From assembly GCA_021292165.1 (NCBI GenBank), contig CM037877.1:9539980-9603979 (forward strand): 64,000 bases of DNA, written 5' to 3'. Every line of letters begins with the position of its first letter. Position 1 is the first letter of the stretch. Shown here piece after piece: positions 9,298-20,048 of this stretch. Made by a program: the position numbers and the translations under genes. The notes beneath the pieces were generated by a model, which was given only the letters and a program-made list of their open reading frames with translations, ran no database searches and had not been told where the DNA came from. Origin of the DNA: Shinisaurus crocodilurus. Its lineage: Eukaryota; Chordata; Lepidosauria; Squamata; Shinisauridae.

Positions 9298-9895
9298 TAG
9301 AGATGGTACCGTGAATATCGGGGAGCTGGAATGAGGCCGAAATCGGCCCCTCTCACAGCCCCCCTATATTCGTGGGCTTACCTTCCTGCCCGCTCGGTCC
9401 GCCGCTCGAGCCGCCGCGCCGTGTGGGCTCCTGCCACATGGCCCGCATAATTTCCAACTGGCCAGAATTGACGCAACAGGACCCTGTGCCAACGCGGCGG
9501 AATCCCACGTCGCAGTTTTGGCGTAGAAACCAGGGCATTTTAAGCCCTGTTGCCCTGGTTTCTACGCCAAAACCGTGGCGTGGGGTTCCGCCACGTCAGT
9601 GCAGGGTCCTGTCGTGTCACTTTCAGCAAGCCGGAAATGATGCGATGGGACCCTGCGCCGCCAGCGTGGCTGCCTGAGTGGTGCAGAGAGTGGGCGGAGA
9701 ATCGAACTGCGCCGCGTCGAATCTGGGCTATGGGGGGGGCTGCTTGCCGAGGAGAGGAGAGATGAGCCCCCCCAGAGGTAAACCCCCCCATCTCTAGCTG
9801 GGGAAAGGTAAGTTGCACAGAGTTTGGGGGGGGGGGTTGAGCGGGGCGAGTTCGTCCCGCTTTCAGCCCCCGATCGAGATCCACGCACATCCCTA
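9298..9895. mobile_element. CpG-rich foldback element
   Basis: Ends 'tagagatggtacc' and 'cacatccctatgg'. The two arms are complementary around a centre at about 9540 (accagggcattttaagccct / gccctggtttctacgccaaa). G/C-rich with many CpGs, unlike its A/T-rich surroundings. Closely related to 27551-28045 and 29225-29686. Long ORFs inside are by-products of high GC content. Confidence 0.75.
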
Positions 9896-9944
9896 TGGAA
9901 GGAGGCAGGTCAGCAGAGCTGTGACGTCAAGAGCACATATAATG

Positions 9945-10018
9945 CAGGCCACGTGCTGAAGCTAAGCAGGTATGAGCCGGGTCAGTGCTCCTTCCAACTC
10001 TACTATTCTATGATTCCA
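9945..10018 (+). mobile_element. Possible internally deleted 5S-SINE
   Basis: Contains 'tgctgaagctaagcaggtat' and a CR1-like end 'tccttccaactctactattc'. This is the same head-to-tail combination as the 5S-derived SINEs at 49956 and 55808 but lacks most of the middle. Confidence 0.4.
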
Positions 10019-10680
10019 TTGTGTGACCTGCCTCCTTCCAGAAATAGGTGTTTCGGGTTGCCCTGGAAGTGCTAAAGCCCTGTTGCACAAGCGGTGAGGG
10101 CCACTTGCACAACACAGTCAGCATGGCGTAAGAATCTTGGGGTCAGAAACACCCCACTGGATTCTGTCCAGAGTCCTCCTACACTACAGAGCTCAGGCAG
10201 AAATCTGGAGGTCCTTGAGCATGGGTGGCAACTTCCAATGGTCTGGATTCTGCCTCAGAACCCATCAGGGGCTGGCCCCCTGCGCCCACTGCTGCAGTGT
10301 CACAGATATGGAGTGGTGTTGCAGTGCTGTAGCAGCAGCAAAAAAATAAAATCAGGGGGCTGGTTTCCCTTTTTCTTTTTTCTTTTTTTTGCAACCACAC
10401 CAATGAGTTTCCATGGCAAATTCAGTGGTGGCAGTTGGGGGGGCAGAGTCAGGGCCACAAATAGGCCAGGGGACACATGCAGCCTGTGGGACATGTGCTG
10501 CTGAACCCTGTTCTAGTTGTTGTGACTTTCTGCACCAATAGGGCACCTTTCCTTTGCTTTGCCCTGATTTATGCGCAACAGCATGTACAAACGTGGCTGG
10601 TCCACAGCTCTGCCCTGTTCCTTCTTTCCACTTTGTTGACTCTAGAATTAAAAGCAGCACTCCTGCCTATCAGGACAGAG
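10019..10680. other. No gene seen
   Basis: Unclassified; contains polypyrimidine and A-rich tracts (10342-10395) but no recognisable element or exon. Confidence 0.4.
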
Positions 10681-10850
10681 CATCCCATTGATCTGGAGTT
10701 TCTCTGGAGCTGGGTGGAGATTCTTCCCTCCCCCCCCCCCATTCTGGATGTCTTTAGGAATGGATGAGAGAAAGGCTACAAAACCATCCATGGATTGGGG
10801 TCCACAAAGCAGCCTAATTAATCACTGAAATCCCGTGAGGGTTTCAAAAT
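10681..10850 (+). repeat. Diverged direct duplicate, copy 2 (partner 7575-7750)
   Basis: Same block order as copy 1, including 'attctggatgtctttaggaa' and 'tcactgaaatcccgtgaggg'. Contains a C-homopolymer at 10729-10740. Confidence 0.6.
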
Positions 10851-11474
10851 AATGCTCTGAGGAGCTCTAGCCCCTGACAATTCATCCTGCCTCAGTGCAG
10901 GAAAAGGTCCCCTTGGGAGCCAGGATAGGGTAGGAAATGGTGGTGGTTCTAGCAGCAGCAGCAGTTCCTTCTTAGTTGGAGTCCCACTGGACCTCTCTTC
11001 CTTTCCCTACCCTGTTTTGAAAGCTAGGGAAGCTTCTTGCACTGTAATGATCCAGCCGGGGATCGAGGGGGTGGACTACAATTCCTATCGTGCCCAGAAG
11101 CACTGCTGGGGGACTACCAAGCATGACTTGGAGGGAGAGGGGTGAGCTGAGTTAGTAGGACCAACTACAGAAGCATCAGGTCAAAGCCCGAGTCCGAGTC
11201 CAGCAAATAAGGACAGTTAGGTAATTTGTAGTTCTTTGACCCCTGTGTCACCTACTGTATCTTAATCAGTTTCCCTGCTGCAGTACGGGATTCTTGGGAA
11301 CTCTGGATGAATGCAAATGCCTTCCTAACTACCAAGTCACCACCCCATCCAGACAACCCATGAGGGGACCATTTAACTGGCCAATCTGAGCCTCGGGGGA
11401 AAAACATGGTCCAATCCTGAAGTATTCTCACCCCAAGATGGATCTGCAGGTTAAGATTTAAGATACCATTTGCA
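10851..11474. other. No gene seen
   Basis: No recognisable element. Includes the two-unit GAGTC-like run 'cccgagtccgagtcc' at 11187-11201, too short to assign. Confidence 0.4.
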
Positions 11475-11710
11475 TTCAAAAAAAAAATGTGCACTGTAAA
11501 AAAATGCACACTTTAAAAAATGTGTTTGTTGTTTTTGCAAAAATGTGAATTTTCATGCTTTATTCAATGGGAGAAAAGTGTGCATTTTGGTGCACTCTTC
11601 TAAAAATGTGCATTTTCCCCATTTGAAATGGACAGTTTTCCCATTCAAACAACATGAAAAAAAGAGCACAATCAAACACAGAATGTGAAAATTGCTTGTT
11701 CATCCATCCC
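11475..11710. repeat. Dispersed family 'X' copy
   Basis: Repeated 'tgtgcatttt' and 'aaaaatgtgcac' blocks, with 'tattcaatgggagaaaagtg', resembling the interior of 39215-39690. Confidence 0.45.
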
Positions 11711-11889
11711 TATCTTAGCAGCGAGCTTTAAATCAGTCAAGTAACCAAAAACACACACCTTGAGGTTGCCTTTCATCCCCTAGAGCCGAGTTATTGATCC
11801 CTTTGTTCCCCACCACCATGCAACCACCCAAATTTATTGCCTCTATGTTTGAAGCCTATAGCTGCCCTTGAGTTTGGGAATCTTTGATG

Positions 11890-12374
11890 GTGAGACTCAA
11901 TATGGGCAGATTCAACACAGCTCCAACAAACCTTCCTTCTGCATTCCGGCTCTCCTACTCTGATGCCTAGCCCATGTTTCCTGGGTCAGAGTTCTTTCTC
12001 CCCTCTTTGCTTGGACCACCTCACTGCCTTGCATGCCCAGGTAGACCGGTTGCTTTGTAATCTCAGATTGAACTTCACTCCTTGATGAAGTACCAGTTGT
12101 GACTTTCCAGTCATCTTCCATTCATGACTCAGCATCACTATCTGTGAGCTCTCTGACACTTGTGAAGTCAAGGAGTGGAGTACTCCTCATTCTGGGTAGT
12201 TATTAAGAACCAGGGTTCTGATTCACTCTCCTCAGGAGGAGAAGCCTCTGATGTAGACCTCTCCAACTGATATAGACCTCTCAGATATAGACCTCTCAGA
12301 CCTGATATAGACCTCTCAGATATAGAGCTCCCATACTGAGAAGAGGTTGTGGCTACAAAAGCACCCATCAGCAC
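11890..12374 (-). pseudogene. Possible 3' tail of an LTR retrotransposon polyprotein
   Basis: Minus-strand frames at 12168-12374 and 11912-12121 are rich in Ser and acidic residues (SEASPPEESESEPWFL) and end RRAGMQKEGLLELC. This resembles the post-integrase tails of reptile Gypsy-type elements. A tandem 'gatatagacctctca' array (12248-12325) lies in the upper frame. Frames are broken and no LTR was found, so the call is tentative. Confidence 0.3.
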
Positions 12375-13305
12375 CCCTTCTGTCTCAGGGCCCTAAGCCC
12401 CAGAAGAGCCCCTGGCATCAGCCCCATTGCCATCCTCAGATTCTGAAGGCACTACCACCACACTTCAGTTGCCTCCATGCCATTGCAGACGAAGGCTTCA
12501 GAAGCAAGCACTGCCCCTTAAGTGAGGAGGCTTCATGCACTGATGGGGAAGAGCCAGCAGCCTCTAGGAAGCCCAAGTCCTACTTAATGATCAGTCTGAG
12601 TCTTCCAGTTGTTGGAACAACATGCAAGCTGAACTTGTCTAGGTTGGGTTCCAGTTCAGGTGGAGCTCTCTGTGGTGCTATCCACTCCTTGACTTCTCTA
12701 ATTGATATCTGACCATGGCTTTTTCTGACCTTTCTTCAAACTCTCCCCCATGTTGACCATCCTGGAACTTGACCCTTGTTGTCCCTGACCTTGCCTATTG
12801 GAACTGAACTCTTGTTTGTTGACTGTATCCCTAAGAACCTGGGTGCACTAGTACCCTCAACTTGGCTAACTCCTGTACTCAATAGGACCCATGGGCTGAT
12901 TGTACATGACCACAATCTTTAGGTCACTGGCCTTGTTGCAAGCTGACCGGAATCCCAGGGAATTGTGCCTTACACATGAGACTCAGTTCTTGTGTTATGA
13001 GTTGCTGATTCTAAGCCCAGGGGCTTATTTGTTTGGTGGACATGCCCCGGCCTAGAGCAGTGTGCTGAGGTTTTTCAGGATCTTGAATGAAGCACAACCA
13101 CATGGCTAGTTTCCCTTCCTTGCCTCTTTTTTTTGCCTAAAGCAAGAAATCTGTGGTCTGAGATAGAGGGGGAGGTCAATGCCATGGAGGACTTTGAAGA
13201 TAAGAAGCAGAGTTTGTATTAGATACATAAGGTAATAATAAGGAGACAAAGAAACACAAAGGGTTGTAGAGTAGATAGCTTGGTAAACATAACTAACCCA
13301 CTTGG
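12375..13305. other. No gene seen; possibly LTR-derived
   Basis: Low-complexity C/T-rich sequence with repeated 'cttgacc', 'ctgacctt' words as in some LTRs, but no terminal motifs were found. The 121-residue frame at 12347-12712 has no recognisable domain. Confidence 0.35.
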
Positions 13306-13309
13306 GATG

Positions 13310-13750
13310 CAGTTCTATGGGGATGCCCATAACCCTCTGAATTCAGAGGATTACAGCCAACCTATGGGGGACGGGAGGAAAGCAGAGACGAAGGTCACCT
13401 CTGCATTCCTCCTGCTGTGCAAAACAGCTAGACAGCTGATTCTGGCTAACTGCAGCACGTCTTCGGGGTGGGAGGGAAGGAGTCCGAGGAGCCTCCAGGA
13501 TACCTTGCATCTTGGCAGCGCTGGTCACCTCCCCTCCCTGCTCCACAGAACACCCACTCAACTCCTTCTCCAAGGTTGCTTTGCTAGCTCAGAGAAGCAG
13601 CCGGAGTGCTTGAGCGGGGGCGGAGGGGGCTCTGAGCACGGAGTCCCAACTCCGATGTTGGAGCTGTTTTCTGACATCAGAGCTGGGACTCTGAAAAATC
13701 CGATGACCCCATAGGCACTGTCTATGGGGCCACAGGATTGCGCTGCCCAT
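13310..13750. repeat. Unclassified TIR-like repeat (relative of 33338-33622, opposite orientation)
   Basis: Shares 'ctctga(a/g)ttcagaggatt', 'gacgaaggtcacc', 'ctagacag(c/t)' and 'tctggctaa' blocks with the reverse complement of 33338-33622. It ends 'ccacaggattgcgctgccca', complementary in style to the other copy's start 'gcagggcaccatcctatggc'. An internal palindrome is at 13640-13695 (gagtcccaactccgatgttg / cagagctgggactc). Confidence 0.5.
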
Positions 13751-14230
13751 TCATAACTTGTGGCTGGTGCATCGTCAGCAAGGACAGCCTTAAGTCCATG
13801 CACCTGGAAAGCCTGACTTGGGGAGACAAATTAAGATCTTTTGTGGGAAGGAGAGAAAAGAGGTTTCATTGTGAGAATAAGGCATGTAGTCTCTTGTTTC
13901 TTTTTCTTTTCTTTTTTTCTTTTTTGCTTTAGATTCATTGTTGTGAGGGTGGGCTACAACTCTACAACTGAGCCCAATACAGGGCACCAAAGGCACACTA
14001 CAGCTATGTAAATATTATTAATGTTTTATTAATTACATTTTCATCCCATTCAGGGTGAGATACACAGTTCTGGGTATTACCAGATCTGGCTTCAGCTAAG
14101 GGTGCTCTCTGTGTAAGCACCAAGGTTTGCTGTACTGGTGTAATGCTATAGACATTATTATAAAACATTATATTGCTTCAGCAGGCTGAGATCAGGACCA
14201 AGGTCAGACCAAGCAAGGCAGGAGATTAAA

Positions 14231-14278
14231 AAAAAAAGAAAAAGGAAAAGAAAGAAAGAAAGAAAGAAAGAAAGAAAC
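14231..14278. repeat. (GAAA)n microsatellite
   Basis: Imperfect A-rich start, then about nine GAAA units. Confidence 0.95.
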
Positions 14279-14284
14279 TGTCCA

Positions 14285-15100
14285 GCTTCAGGTTCCAGAG
14301 CTTAAGTTGCTATATCGGACTCACTGCGGTATTTTCATGCCACCAGTTTCCACTTTTGGACTCCACTGGAGCAAAATTAAAATAATTCTTCAACAGGATT
14401 TTGCTGAGTTTCATGAGGTTCGTGTCACGGCCAACAAATCATGGTCGGTTTAGGAACACTAGCAAAGCAGATCGGGAGTTTGCAACGATAGCTGAAACCA
14501 GGAGCATTTCTTTCTGATTCCCTTAATAACCGTATGTTTCTTTTCTCACATCTGCTGCTGTTAACCACCAGGTCTGAACGGCATCAGAGTTTTCTCTCCT
14601 CGCTTCCCCCGGCTGCTACTCACCTTGCTTTTTTTTTCTTCCTCTCTCTTCTATTCCCTTACTTTATCGTCCCTTTGCCCTTTGCTGATTCAGCGTCTAA
14701 TTTCCTCCCTCTGTTAAACGGCCAAAGCTACCCCCGTGACTATCTAAGTATCTTGTTCCTGTTCATTCGGAATTTTATTACCACCTTTTCATTTTGTTTT
14801 GACCATCTTTGTTACCCACGTTATGTATCACCAGCAAATTTCATCACCTAGCCACATATTTACTTTTGTCTCGCTTGCTATATATAAGGATCACAACTGG
14901 CGCTCACCCTGATCCTGTCATTGCAATGGGCATTTGAAAAAGCATAAAATGGTGACCACTGTTTCTGCTATTTTTGCAGACTCTTCAAGCATCAACTTTG
15001 TGTTATAGAAAAAACAACAACATATGATGTTCATTTGTTACAAGGGAGTTGTTGGGATTCATAGATAAAACTTACCTTCACATGCTCCAAAGAATTAAGG
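14285..15100. other. Unique-looking DNA; candidate conserved non-coding element at 14285-14600
   Basis: No repeat signature, no homopolymer decay and balanced composition near 14285-14600. The 105-residue frame at 14534-14851 is pyrimidine-driven and not convincing. Function unknown; conservation cannot be judged from one sequence. Confidence 0.3.
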
Positions 15101-15104
15101 AGAA

Positions 15105-15365
15105 GGGGTTTGAACAAATTCATGGAGGAGAAGGCTATCAATGGCTACCGGTCCTGATTTGCTATATGCTACCTCCAGTATCACAGGAAGAATGCCTGTG
15201 TACACCAGTTGCTGGGGAACATGGGCAGGAGGGTGCTGTTGCACTCATGTCCTGCTTGTGGGATCTGTGGGCAACTCGTTGGCCACTGTGTGAACAGAAT
15301 GCTGGACTAGATGGACCCTTGGTCTGATCCAGCAGGGCTCCTCTTACATTCTTGTCCTATGTTCT
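15105..15365 (+). mobile_element. CR1-type LINE 3' end (TTCTTATG subfamily)
   Basis: Begins in the last ORF2 codons ('acaaattcatggaggagaag') and continues through 'gttgctggggaacatgggca' and 'gaacagaatgctggactaga'. Ends near 'ctatgttctta'. 5'-truncated. Confidence 0.8.
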
Positions 15366-17244
15366 TAAGATGTACACATGTTAGAACAACCACAACAACA
15401 ACAGTGGGGACTATCTGGAATTACTTTCACAGTGTTCAAGCTGGATGTATCTAAGGTTGATCTTGGTGCTGTGTGGGAGATCCAAAACAACTCTGCTAAT
15501 GTGAAAGAGAAATTGGGTGAACTTTTGTAATGTGTGGTTACAGAAGATGGGCACTTAATTCTACTTATTTGTATCATGAGGTATTTCTCATCCCAATACA
15601 TTAACTTTAGCTGGGACAAGAAAACAGCAAAAGCAACAGCTTTCTTGGGCTGAATATTTTTTTGGCCAAGGCTCTTCTTGGTTTTCAGAAAGAAAACTCT
15701 GTATGGGCTCTGAAATCTGCCTCCCTGGATCAGTTGTGGTTGTTGTTTTCCTACCCCGAACAGGTTACATTGGCTGGGACAAAAAAATATCCCCAAACAA
15801 AGGATTCAGGTGGTAGTGGTGGGGTGTGTGGGGTTGTCACCTGATCTTTTTGGGCACAGAAAGAAAATTGTAAAGAATAAGTGGCTGAAATTTGGGGACA
15901 TTGTAACCTGTACTGTAGTAAACAATCTTCTAGAAGGATTGAATGATAGATCAACTTTTCTGTACATTCTTAAATGAAAAGTGCACCTGGAATTGAAGCA
16001 TACCCTGCAGTGCTGGATGGTAGTGCAACTGAAATCGGCAGCTGCAGATGTCTCCCTCCATACTGTTGTGGCTTCTAAAGAGATGTAAAGTGCAGCTACT
16101 CTATAGATTCTCCATCTCCCCTGCCCAGATCTGTCAGTGATTAGGGCTGGGGTCCATATGGTTCCCGAATTTTCTCGGTCTATTCTTAGTAGATCTTCCT
16201 AAAGTAGAAGGTTGCTATTTTGTTTTGATTTCTCAATGGTTCTAACGTCTGTCTTGTATTGTAATTTGACTTAAATTCCTTCCATCTGCTACTGCAAAGC
16301 TAATCTAAATGTAAATGAAAATAAATACATTTCTGAAAAATAAAATAAAAGAAACGCAATGTTTAAAGGCTCAAAACTTTGGCATGTTTGGAAGCATCAT
16401 AATGATTTTTTGTGTGTCATTTGTTTCTCCATATCCCTTTCATTTCTTTGCCTCTGCCTGGATTTCTAATAAACTCATGAACAACAACAACAAACAAACA
16501 AACAAACAAACCCGAGACACATTAAGAAAAAAAGTCTCATGTGATTATCTTTTTTAGAAGCAAGGATTTGAGGATAATTTTATTTGAGAACCTCCAAAGT
16601 TCTCCACCACTGCAACCAGGTGGATATATTGCCTTGGACAACTCTGTGCATTGTTCAGGAGCTTAAAATTAGATAAATGTCTGACAAATTCAGTGGGATG
16701 TTCACATTCAGACCTCGCTGCCATAAATTCAGGTTCCTGAGTGCTCAGGCTGAAATTGTACACAAAGTGGAGTTTTGTCTGTCTTTCCTTTGATATATAT
16801 ATAAACTGAAAGCAGACTGTGGCAGAAGATCTGAGAAGAAGATCCACCCCATGGGTGATAAAACAGCTTGGGGAAGGTAATTTTGAGCTGGAAGGTGGAA
16901 AGGATTCATTCTATCACAAGGTGGAAGGGAGCAGTGCCCACTAGCTGCCAGTCTTGCTTCCATTCAAATGTATCCTGCCCTGTGATTGCAACAAGTAAGG
17001 TTATATTGAAAGAAGCACATTTATAGGGATGAGGAAATTCCAGCCCACAGTCCACAACCTGCCTCTGCACGCCCTGCCCCTTCTCCCTCCGGCCCTGGCA
17101 GGAAACCCCTGTTCTTGTCTCTTATCACTGATCAAAGAGAGAAGAGCTGGAATTTCCCAGCCAAGCACTGAAGAAAGACAGCCTTTATTCAGGGAAGGAA
17201 GACAGCCTTATGCAGGGAAAACCCCTCTTATCTCTAATCAGTGA
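15366..17244. other. No gene seen; unique-looking with a (CAAA)n at 16484-16511
   Basis: Several frames of 60-140 codons are present but none shows a domain, repeat pattern or plausible splice context. A (CAAA)n microsatellite lies at 16484-16511. Confidence 0.45.
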
Positions 17245-17965
17245 TTGGAGATAATAGGAGATTTAGGAGTGGGTGGTTCTTCTGACCAGATGGAGGGTGC
17301 TCCACCTGTTCTGGATGGGGTTGCCCTCCCCTTGAAGGAGCAGGTCTGTAGCTTGGGGGTCCTCCTGGAGCCATCTCTCTCACTTGAGGCTCAAGTGGCC
17401 TCAGTGGCACGGAGTGCCTTCTACCAGCTTCATCTGGTGGCCCAGCTATGCCCCTATCTGGACAGGGATAACCTGGTTTCAGTAATCTATGCTCTGGTAA
17501 CCTCCAAGTTAGATTACTGCAATCCACTCTACATGGGACTGCCCTTGAAGACTGTTTAGAAGCTGCAGCTTGTGTAAAATGTGGCAGCCTGACTAATAAC
17601 GGGGACAAGAAAGTCCGAGCATAAAACACTAATTCTGGCCCACTTGCATTGGCTGCCTGTATGCTTTTGAGCCCGGTTGAAGGTGCTGGTTTTAACCTAT
17701 AAATCCTTACATAACTTGGGACTGCAATACTTGATGGAATGCCTCTCCCGACCGAAAGCTACCTGGATACTATGATCAACTTCTGAGGCCTTCTTCTGAG
17801 TGCAACCTCTGAGGGAGGCTCAGAGGGTGGTAACAAGGGGGAGGGCCTTCTCAGTGGTGGCCCCCTGATTATGGAATGATCTCCCCACTGAGGCCCACCT
17901 TGCACCAATGATGTCATCTTTTGAGTGCCAGGTTAGGACTGCCCTCCCAGGCACTTAATGGTATT
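17245..17965 (+). mobile_element. L2 LINE fragment, ORF2 C-terminus and 3' part
   Basis: The translation at about 17340-17559 has the L2 C-terminal blocks SLEAQVASVARSAFYQLHLV and DNLVSVIYALVTSKLDYCNP, then LYMGLPLKTV before a stop. Downstream DNA keeps recognisable L2 order (gcattggctgcctgtatgct; gagggccttctcagtggtgg; cttgcaccaatgatgtcatc). The RT core is absent. Confidence 0.85.
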
Positions 17966-18106
17966 GCCAGCCACAGGGATCCCTCTCTTGAGGGATCTGC
18001 CCTTTTTTGAGGTTCCTAGTTCAGTGCACTGTCTGTTTTCTTTGACATACTGTACAACAGCCCCCAAGCACACCCCCTGTACAGGAAGTGTGAGTCTGTG
18101 ACCAGA

Positions 18107-18403
18107 TGTCAGGGCCGTACTTCCCCACCTCCTTCCAAGAAGATCCACACAATGGCTTCTAACTGAAAAGCTTTATTAGGACAGAGGCCAGTCTAGCAAA
18201 CTGGCTTCGAATTACAAAAGATGTGACTTGCAGAGTCAATCACAAAAGAGCCAAGCTTAGTTAGAATACTAGCCATTAAGATTGCCCTATTGTTGAGAAG
18301 TTGATTCCAAACTGGGAACCTCTCCTCCCTTCCAGACTCAAATTACCCACACCCCTGAGGTGGTTCCTTATTCTTAAGGGCCAGTCTCTTGGAGCGTCTG
18401 ACA
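18107..18403 (-). mobile_element. LTR of a retrotransposon (297 bp, TGTCAG...CTGACA)
   Basis: Read on the minus strand it starts TGTCAGACG (end at 18403) and ends GGCCCTGACA (18107), an inverted TGTCAG/CTGACA pair. A polyadenylation signal AATAAAG occurs on the minus strand near 18170-18180, about 70 bp before the end, as expected for R/U5. The adjacent internal region at 18404-18880 lies upstream on the minus strand, so this is the 3' LTR. Probably Gypsy-like, judged from style only. Confidence 0.65.
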
Positions 18404-18880
18404 TTCCTCAGCTGGTCCATCCTCCTTAGCTGACGTCTGACCCAGGGGTTAGTGATGCTTGATTCGCCCTCCTCCCGATCAGAGAGAGAGTTCAGACAGC
18501 TTTCCCATGGAATTTGACACCGATTGATCCTCCCTGATAGTTGAGCTTATCTCTAAGTCCGCTGGCCTTGGGGACCCACTTGCAGGTTCCCTCCCTTCCA
18601 TCTCCTCCTCCTCCCCATCTTCCTCAGAATCTGTTCCCAGATCCTCCTCTGTAGGAAGAGTGGACCCAATCCCTACACCAGATATCTCACTAGTTCTCTT
18701 TATACCACCAGGTTTCTGTTTATACCCATTATATTGATGTTCTCCATTAAAAGCAAGTACCCCAGTTCTCCCAACTTGGCCCTGGAGAAAATTTGGCAAA
18801 ATAGTCCCCTGCCCCCATTTCATCATCAGTCAGTAGGGTAGAGAATACTGGGAGGCCATTTTTGTCCAGCAATAGTAAAG
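18404..18880 (-). pseudogene. LTR-retrotransposon internal 3' end
   Basis: A 115-residue minus-strand frame (18479-18826) is Ser/Glu/Asp-rich (EEDLGTDSEEDGEEEEMEG) and ends just upstream of the LTR. This matches the acidic C-terminal tail that follows integrase in vertebrate Gypsy elements. No protease, RT or integrase motif is present, and the 5' part is lost. Confidence 0.5.
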
Positions 18881-18919
18881 AGCCGTGTGCATTGAGCCTG
18901 TGTGGTGCTGCAGTTCGGG

Positions 18920-19058
18920 CAGCCTTCCTCAACTGGGTGCCTTGCAGATGTTTTGAACTATAACTCCTGTCACCCTTGGCCGTGGTCAATGCTGGGTGGC
19001 GGAGTTGATGAGGACTGTAGTACAAAACATATGTTGGACACCAAGTTGGGAAAGGCTG
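18920..19058. mobile_element. Palindromic hAT-type MITE
   Basis: Starts cagccttcctcaactgggtg and ends with the imperfect complement (caagttgggaaaggctg). The interior also folds back (ttttgaactataactcctgt / gaggactgtagtacaaaaca). The 8-bp flanks agttcggg and ggttagtg match at 5 of 8, so the insertion is old. Related in design to the palindromes at 43822, 51191 and 53692. Confidence 0.65.
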
Positions 19059-19113
19059 GGTTAGTGTGTTGAACATAGACTTGGGAGGTTGAGGTTCAAA
19101 TCCTGCTTAGCTT

Positions 19114-19906
19114 GTTTTGGAATTTTTTTATTTATTTAGAGTTTCAAATAATATACAACAAAAACCATACCAACATACAAATAACAACTACAGTGCCCCC
19201 TTCACCATACAGGACCAAAGAATATTCATCCTCTATATTCCCCTATTACTCAATATTAAAAAACAACAACACATCATATCTTGACAAGGCATGCTCCCCT
19301 TTCCCTTGAGTAGCACAAAATCTAAAAATAGCCCCCAAATATCCTTAAAATTATTTCTCTTTAATTGTCCCTTTTTGCATTTAATACAGCAAGTTAACTT
19401 ATCATTTACAACAATGTCCCATACCTCCTTGTACCAATCAACAATTGAAAAAACATGTTGGACTTTCCATTTCCTTGCTATCATTAATCTCCCAGCTGTT
19501 AACAAGTTTACAATAAGTTCCTTTATATCTTGGGTACAAACCAGTTTCTCTGTTACTGATAGCAATGCTAATTTGGGACAGACCTCCAAATTTAAACCAG
19601 TTATTTCTGAAATTTCTACAAAAATTTTATTCCAAAAATCCAAAACGCTTTTGCAGCTCCACCACATGTGAGCATATGTACCAAGCTCCTGACAGCCCCT
19701 CCAGCATGCTGTAGAATAGTTACTATCTATTTTATTCAATGTTACCGGTGTCAGGTACCATTTCCAAATAAGTTTATAAAAATTCTCTTTAATCCTTACT
19801 GACATATTTCTTAGTATTCTTCTGCCCCAAATATTTTTCCACCCTTCATTCGAAATCTCCTCCTCAAATTCCAATTCCCATATAGACTTAAGGTTATCTT
19901 TATGAT
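19114..19906 (-). mobile_element. L1 LINE 3' end, 5'-truncated, with 16-bp TSD
   Basis: A perfect 16-bp target-site duplication (aaatcctgcttagctt) is at 19098-19113 and 19907-19922. The A-rich 3' end lies at the low-coordinate side on the minus strand. The body encodes an L1 ORF2 C-terminus. The intact TSD and long open frame indicate a fairly young insertion. Confidence 0.9.
19233..19874 (-). pseudogene. L1 ORF2 C-terminal domain
   Basis: 213 residues, open to a natural-looking stop. The L1 C-terminal signature is visible: ENFYKLIWKWYLTPVTLNKI, then CWRGCQELGTYAHMWWSCKS (the cysteine-rich GT-HMWW-C block), then FWNKIF. Further on are LLTAGRLMIARKWK and DWYKEVWDIV. In L1 this region follows the RT and binds nucleic acid. 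Endonuclease and RT are missing because the insertion is 5'-truncated. Not a host gene. Confidence 0.92.
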
Positions 19907-20048
19907 AAATCCTGCTTAGCTTACCAAATTATTTTGCATCCATTCACTGCCTTTCATCCTTGCCTACCTCACAGGGTTGTTGTGAGGATAAAATGTGGGG
20001 AACCATGTATATTGCCCTGAGTTCTTTCCAGGAAGCATAGGATAAAAA

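Larger units (their letters stand above)
18885..20048 (+). mobile_element. CORE-SINE host copy, split by a hAT palindrome and an L1
   Basis: SINE pieces are at about 18885-18919 (gagcctgtgtggtgctgcag), 19059-19113 (ggttagtgtgttgaacatag, then gaggttcaaatcctgcttag) and 19907-20048 (cctacctcacagggttgttg, gaggataaaatgtgggg). The three pieces are in consistent order and orientation, so two later insertions explain the gaps. This is the oldest layer of the stack. Confidence 0.75.

Noticed and set aside
9372..9890. 100-116-residue frames in the foldback
   Set aside because: Both arms of a GC-rich palindrome stay open on both strands; compositional artefact.
19291..19671. 126-residue plus-strand frame
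   Set aside because: It is the shadow of the L1 ORF2 C-terminus on the opposite strand.
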